DNA of 64,000 bases from NCBI GenBank assembly GCA_023630585.1, contig CM042543.1, forward strand, positions 14,671,760 through 14,735,759, written 5' to 3'. Made by a program: the position numbers and the translations under genes. This document shows, in pieces, positions 61,001-64,000 of this stretch. Numbering within the stretch: position 1 is the first letter of the stretch; the number at the start of each line of letters is the position of its first letter. The notes beneath the pieces were generated by a model that had not been told where the DNA came from, ran no database searches, and worked only from the letters and a program-made list of their open reading frames with translations. The stretch is from Cranoglanis bouderius (Eukaryota > Chordata > Actinopteri > Siluriformes > Cranoglanididae).

Positions 61001-61203
61001 AGGCAGGTGCGTGCTGCTCAGACTGATTGAGCCAGTGTTGTTGTTTTTTTTTTGTTTTTTTTTTACTTCCTCTCTGCAGGAAATGGCAGGCTGCAGGAAC
61101 ACATCTCTAACAACCAGAAATCTACAAGACACCCAGCACAGCCTGATGGAGTAAGGCAAGTTGCCATAGCAACAGTCAATGACAGCCAACCAGAGCATTC
61201 AAG
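49794..61203 (+). CDS. talpid3: TALPID3 / KIAA0586 centrosomal protein, N-terminal nine coding exons only
   Basis: Coding exons: 49794-50076, 51613-51692, 52272-52332, 52448-52517, 52615-52804, 54066-54275, 54405-54576, 54724-54927, 61080-61203. Phases agree throughout, giving one frame of about 464 codons. Recognisable family segments: LISRYSTHGRGAVVAALKH, the alanine-rich block AAIAAAAIAATAPLIK, a coiled-coil-like stretch AQSDMEARVAQVASELRRLQ, SPLEMPAPR, and GNGRLQEHISNN. TALPID3 is a centrosomal protein needed for primary cilium formation and Hedgehog signalling. Vertebrate proteins are about three times longer, and the most conserved middle region is not in the window. The eighth intron (54928-61079) holds a hAT with a mariner inside, and the first (50077-51612) holds another mariner. 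The donor of the eighth exon could instead be at 54879, same phase; 54927 gives the better family match. Confidence 0.88.
50140..51550 (-). mobile_element. mariner/Tc1-like transposon with long terminal inverted repeats, decayed
   Basis: Ends CAGTGCTGTGAAAAAGTATT at 50140 and CTTTTTCACAACACTGTG ending near 51550 are imperfect inverted repeats. The similarity extends inward about 150-200 bp (GTATGAGATATACACAAAAA on the right pairs with the left arm). Minus-strand transposase remnants include LPRSHRPSKIPPKAQQLLIQ (50827-51027) and an N-terminal MPKLKEIPEMMRKKVIE-like piece near 51180. Frames are broken. Located in the first talpid3 intron. Confidence 0.82.
54973..56769 (+). mobile_element. hAT (SPIN/ZBED-like) transposon in talpid3 intron 8, with mariner inside
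   Basis: Identical 8-bp target duplications ATATAGGA lie at 54965-54972 and 56770-56777. Ends CAGGGTTTGCGAGCC and (reverse strand) CAGAGGTCGGGAACC are the typical weak hAT inverted repeats. A transposase N-terminus MAKRKKDDEYRSFQ is readable from about 56386, followed at once by a stop; the rest is deleted. A mariner sits at 55060-56188, so the original hAT copy was only about 670 bp. Confidence 0.85.
55060..56188 (-). mobile_element. mariner-like transposon nested in the hAT element
   Basis: Ends CAGGTGCATCTCAAAAAATT (55060) and AGATGCACCTG (ending 56188) with TA on both sides (55058-55059, 56189-56190). Long inverted arms include GTGGAAAAGTT and TTCACTTT blocks. Minus-strand transposase remnants lie in two frames: 55507-55887, and 55319-55540 (MLDWPANSPHLNFV). 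The coding region is broken. Confidence 0.88.
56778..61079. other. Large part of talpid3 intron 8, no exon seen
   Basis: Unique-looking, moderately AT-rich DNA with a CT microsatellite at 58004-58065. No coding exon recognised on either strand. Some stretches (about 57140-57260, 60450-60760) look non-repetitive and could be conserved elements, but this cannot be judged from one sequence. Confidence 0.4.
58004..58065. repeat. (CT)n microsatellite
   Basis: About 30 uninterrupted CT units. Confidence 0.95.
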
Positions 61204-63530
61204 GTATTGACAAACCTTTTTTTTTTTTTTTTTTCTTTCTTTTTTTTTTTTTAAATCACACTGCTTGGTCTGTTATGTTGCATTACATATGGTATGAGAA
61301 CACATGCACTGATGTTTCTTATATAACACTCATAAGATATTTCCATTGCTCAACATAGTCCCCTGATTTCACCACAACATATTGCACAGTTTAATACGTG
61401 TAGTCAATGTTGTTAAATTTTATTTCTCTATGCTCCTCTAAGAGTGTGCTTATACCAAAACCACATACTACTTCACTCACCACATTGGCCGGTATTGATC
61501 AGCTTTTGACTTTTTTCACCAATTTTACTTTGTTTAGACAATTATGAATTCATTTGTTATATGTAACTGGTTTAATGTTTGATACTGAATTGATATAAGT
61601 AGCATACAATACTGTGGAAAAAATGAGGATTGAGAGAGACAAATAGTTCTAGACTATAAATAACTACAGTGTGTGTGCGCTTGTGTCTGAACTACAGCCT
61701 TGTCAGGGTGACAGTATCCATTCCTTTTCATACATAATCTTTTATTACATGAACTTAGGAAAACAATATAATAAATAAGCAGGAAATAAACTGTGGACTA
61801 CAAGATTGTTGCTACCAAAGAAAGCATTTCAGCTGAATACTTAGCTTTACATAACCTTTCCATAGCCTAACACTTTTTTTTTTTTTCCTTTGATATATAC
61901 TCTGTACAGGAAATGTGAATGATGCTGTAGTCATTCTGCAATCAGCAATCCTGGGTAGATTTTGTGTGCTCAGCATGATATTTACTATGCTGTTGATGAT
62001 AATGTACTGTACAAGCAGGTTGTTGGCTATGCTTTCAAATTGCAGTTATTGCAGAATAGTGATCTCTAATAGAGAGATCTCTCTGTATTATTGTTTCATT
62101 AATACTCTTAACCACAGTCATTTTTAAAAGTAAGGAAACATCAGCACCCAACTGCCTCAGCGGGATTGTGAAAGGTTAAATTCTTTCCGACACATTGAAA
62201 GAGAAAAAAAAGAGAGAAACAGTGTAAGGGAGAGTCATACATATGCAGTTTACTGAGCAGTCTGTACTAGATACGCACATATAAGGAGCCCAAGGGAGGC
62301 AGTAACTCACAGAGCTGCTCCAGCAGCCTCTAGTCCCCATGGCAACGGCAGGCTGCCTCTATCAGCTCCATCTGAGAATAGGTAAAGTAAATCTGCATGC
62401 ATTTGGCTGCCTGCCAGCGTCTCAAATGAAAGAGCACTTTGAACCACTGCCAGGCTTGGAGGAGGAGAGGGGCCTGTCAGGCCTGCTTAATGTTGGCAGT
62501 TTGTACTTGGCAAGGCTTGCCTTTCCCAGAATCCCTCAGTCTGGCAAGAATCCAGCTGCTTAGCGGAAGCTGAGAGTTAACCCCTACGACAGGCCTGGGG
62601 AAGACAGAACACTGAAAACTTTCCGCTGTGTATGAGAGAGCAAGGCGGTGAGGCACAGTGTGATCTGTATGCATGAGAGCACTGCAGGGATAGCAGAGAA
62701 TCTCTCGGGGAGAGAGAAGGAAAGCAGAATATCCTGCACTGTATTCACACAGAATCAGACGCTGCAGGTTACTGCAGTGAAAGTTTTGCCTGGCTATTAC
62801 AGGATCTTTTTTTTTTTTTTTTTCCAAAATATATATTTTTTTTCCACAAATAATGCTGCTTTCATAGTTTTCTTTCTTTCTTTTGGGGAAAACATTGGAA
62901 TGTTTATTCCTTGACCCTAAATGGCAAAATGTGGAACCAGCAATTAATGTTCTGCAAAATTTTATTTTCATGACACACTTTAGTCATGGATTTAGTCCTG
63001 TGCATGATTCCATGAATTGTAGCTGCTGGATTTGATGCAGCTTTACTGCCTAAGGCCTGGCATAGCTTTATTTACGTTTGTAGTTACTATCATTACAGTC
63101 CAGTAGAATTTCTGGTACCATGTAGGCAGCTGTACATATACGATGATATATCTATAACATGGATGGATGGATGGATGGATGGATTTATTGATTGATTGGT
63201 TGGTTGATTCCAAAAATATAAAAATGTCCATATATACTGGCTTAAAGGTATACAGAAAACAGCTGTCATAGAACGGAGTGTGGGAGTGTGTAGAAGGATT
63301 GTGAGTCAAAATTACATCCACTGTACTGGGAAAAAGAGCGATGGTATTTGCTGATGTAAGCACTTTTTTAAATCTCCTTCTTAAATCTTAAACAGAATAT
63401 TACCGAATTACAAGGCAGACAGCTCGTGCTGATGTCTGTATGCTGTGTGTGTGTGTGTGTGTGTTTGGTGGGGGGATTAGTGGGTGTCTTATTTTCTAAG
63501 CGAAAAATTGGTCAATGTGTCGTGTGTTGC
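61204..63530. other. Region between last visible talpid3 exon and irf2bpl
   Basis: No further talpid3 exon was found by reading both strands for the expected coiled-coil continuation. It contains T runs (61219-61252, 62806-62823), a GGAT tetranucleotide repeat (63161-63183) and a GT repeat (63446-63464). Confidence 0.5.
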
Positions 63531-63876
63531 TGGGTCCATTCAGAAGATGTGTAGGGAGTGGTTGGAGCATGCGCGCTCGGACAGCAACAAGTGGCATGTG
63601 TCGATTCGGAACGGAGAAGAACTGCGGAACGTGGTGCTGACGTCACCGGCCCAGCCAGGTGGCATTCCGAGTGGAGCGCGCGGACGTGGAGGCACAATCA
63701 AAATTCCAACTCTGCACGCGAGGCAGAATGTGAAGCGCGCCTGGAGTCACGGTCCCAAAATCCGTTCTTCTGCAGAGCAAAGCTCCGATTGAGAGACAGC
63801 TTGAGAAAATATTTCCTCGTGTCGTTATAAAGACCGAAAACGACCGTATCGCGGATCCGAGAGGGAGGCATTCAAC
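63531..63876 (+). promoter_or_regulatory. irf2bpl 5' region with CRE palindrome
   Basis: Clearly richer in G+C and CpG than the preceding sequence. A perfect CRE octamer TGACGTCA lies at 63638-63645, about 235 bp before the irf2bpl ATG. Upstream ATGs open short frames (for example from 63558), so upstream ORFs are possible if this is 5' UTR. Confidence 0.55.
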
Positions 63877-64000
63877 ATGTCTTCTGCACAAGTCTCCTCA
63901 TCGAGGAGGCAGTCGTGTTATCTCTGCGATTTGCCCCGCATGCCGTGGGCTATGATTTGGGATTTTACCGAGCCAGTGTGCAGAGGCTGCGTGAATTACG
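63877..64000 (+). CDS. irf2bpl: IRF2-binding protein-like, first 41 codons
   Basis: Starts MSSAQVSSSRRQSCYLCDLP and continues through WAMIWDF, EPVCRGCVNY up to the window edge. This is the N-terminal IRF2BP-type zinc finger (CYLC...CRGC cysteine pairs), very close to remembered vertebrate IRF2BPL. The protein is a nuclear co-regulator with a C-terminal RING-type domain; the gene usually has a single coding exon, so the rest should follow directly to the right. Confidence 0.95.
   Translation, partial: MSSAQVSSSRRQSCYLCDLPRMPWAMIWDFTEPVCRGCVNY

Noticed and set aside
62339..62563. Plus-strand frame as a further talpid3 exon
   Set aside because: Does not resemble the expected coiled-coil continuation and no acceptor/donor pair fits phase 2 after 61203.
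1..64000. CRISPR arrays, operons, bacterial-type promoters or tRNA genes
   Set aside because: Nothing of the kind was seen; the window is vertebrate nuclear DNA with spliced genes. The tandem runs are microsatellites without spacers.

Overview
The window is nuclear genomic DNA of a ray-finned (teleost) fish. The evidence is vertebrate genes with many short exons and GT-AG introns, fish-typical Tc1/mariner and hAT transposons in most large introns, and long dinucleotide microsatellites. The species cannot be fixed from the sequence; a catfish-like genome is only a guess.

Layout, left to right: (1) 1-859, end of a decayed Tc1 element. (2) 2279-3870, last two exons of an ADP-dependent glucokinase (ADPGK family), + strand. 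(3) 7781-14732, complete psma3 (proteasome subunit alpha 3; 11 exons, 255 aa), + strand, with a dead Tc1 in its seventh intron. (4) 14996-24000, a gene-poor block of nested transposons, including a Tc1 with an intact transposase frame inside a hAT. (5) 24050-42267, arid4a (24 coding exons, about 1314 aa), + strand, with a CCAAT-box array at its 5' end. (6) 47017-48150, timm9 (89 aa), - strand. (7) 49794-61203, the first nine coding exons of talpid3/KIAA0586, + strand, with two transposon insertions in its introns. (8) 63877-64000, start of irf2bpl, + strand. As I recall it, the psma3-arid4a-timm9-KIAA0586 order matches human 14q23; irf2bpl directly after a partial talpid3, and an ADPGK gene before psma3, do not.

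The most interesting non-gene signal is a set of five related intronic sequences in arid4a, each in a different intron between coding exons 10 and 17. Each starts with a C box (RUGAUGA) and ends with a D box (CUGA or a variant). The better copies carry two antisense stretches complementary to adjacent sites in one conserved 28S rRNA segment. They look like an intron-hosted, locally duplicated C/D-box snoRNA family with three good and two decaying copies.

The protein genes do not form an operon-like unit. They are housekeeping or chromatin genes (proteasome, chromatin reader, mitochondrial import chaperone, centrosome/cilium protein, transcription co-regulator) held together by ancestral synteny. 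All exon limits were read by eye from splice consensus, phase and remembered family sequence; no alignment was run.
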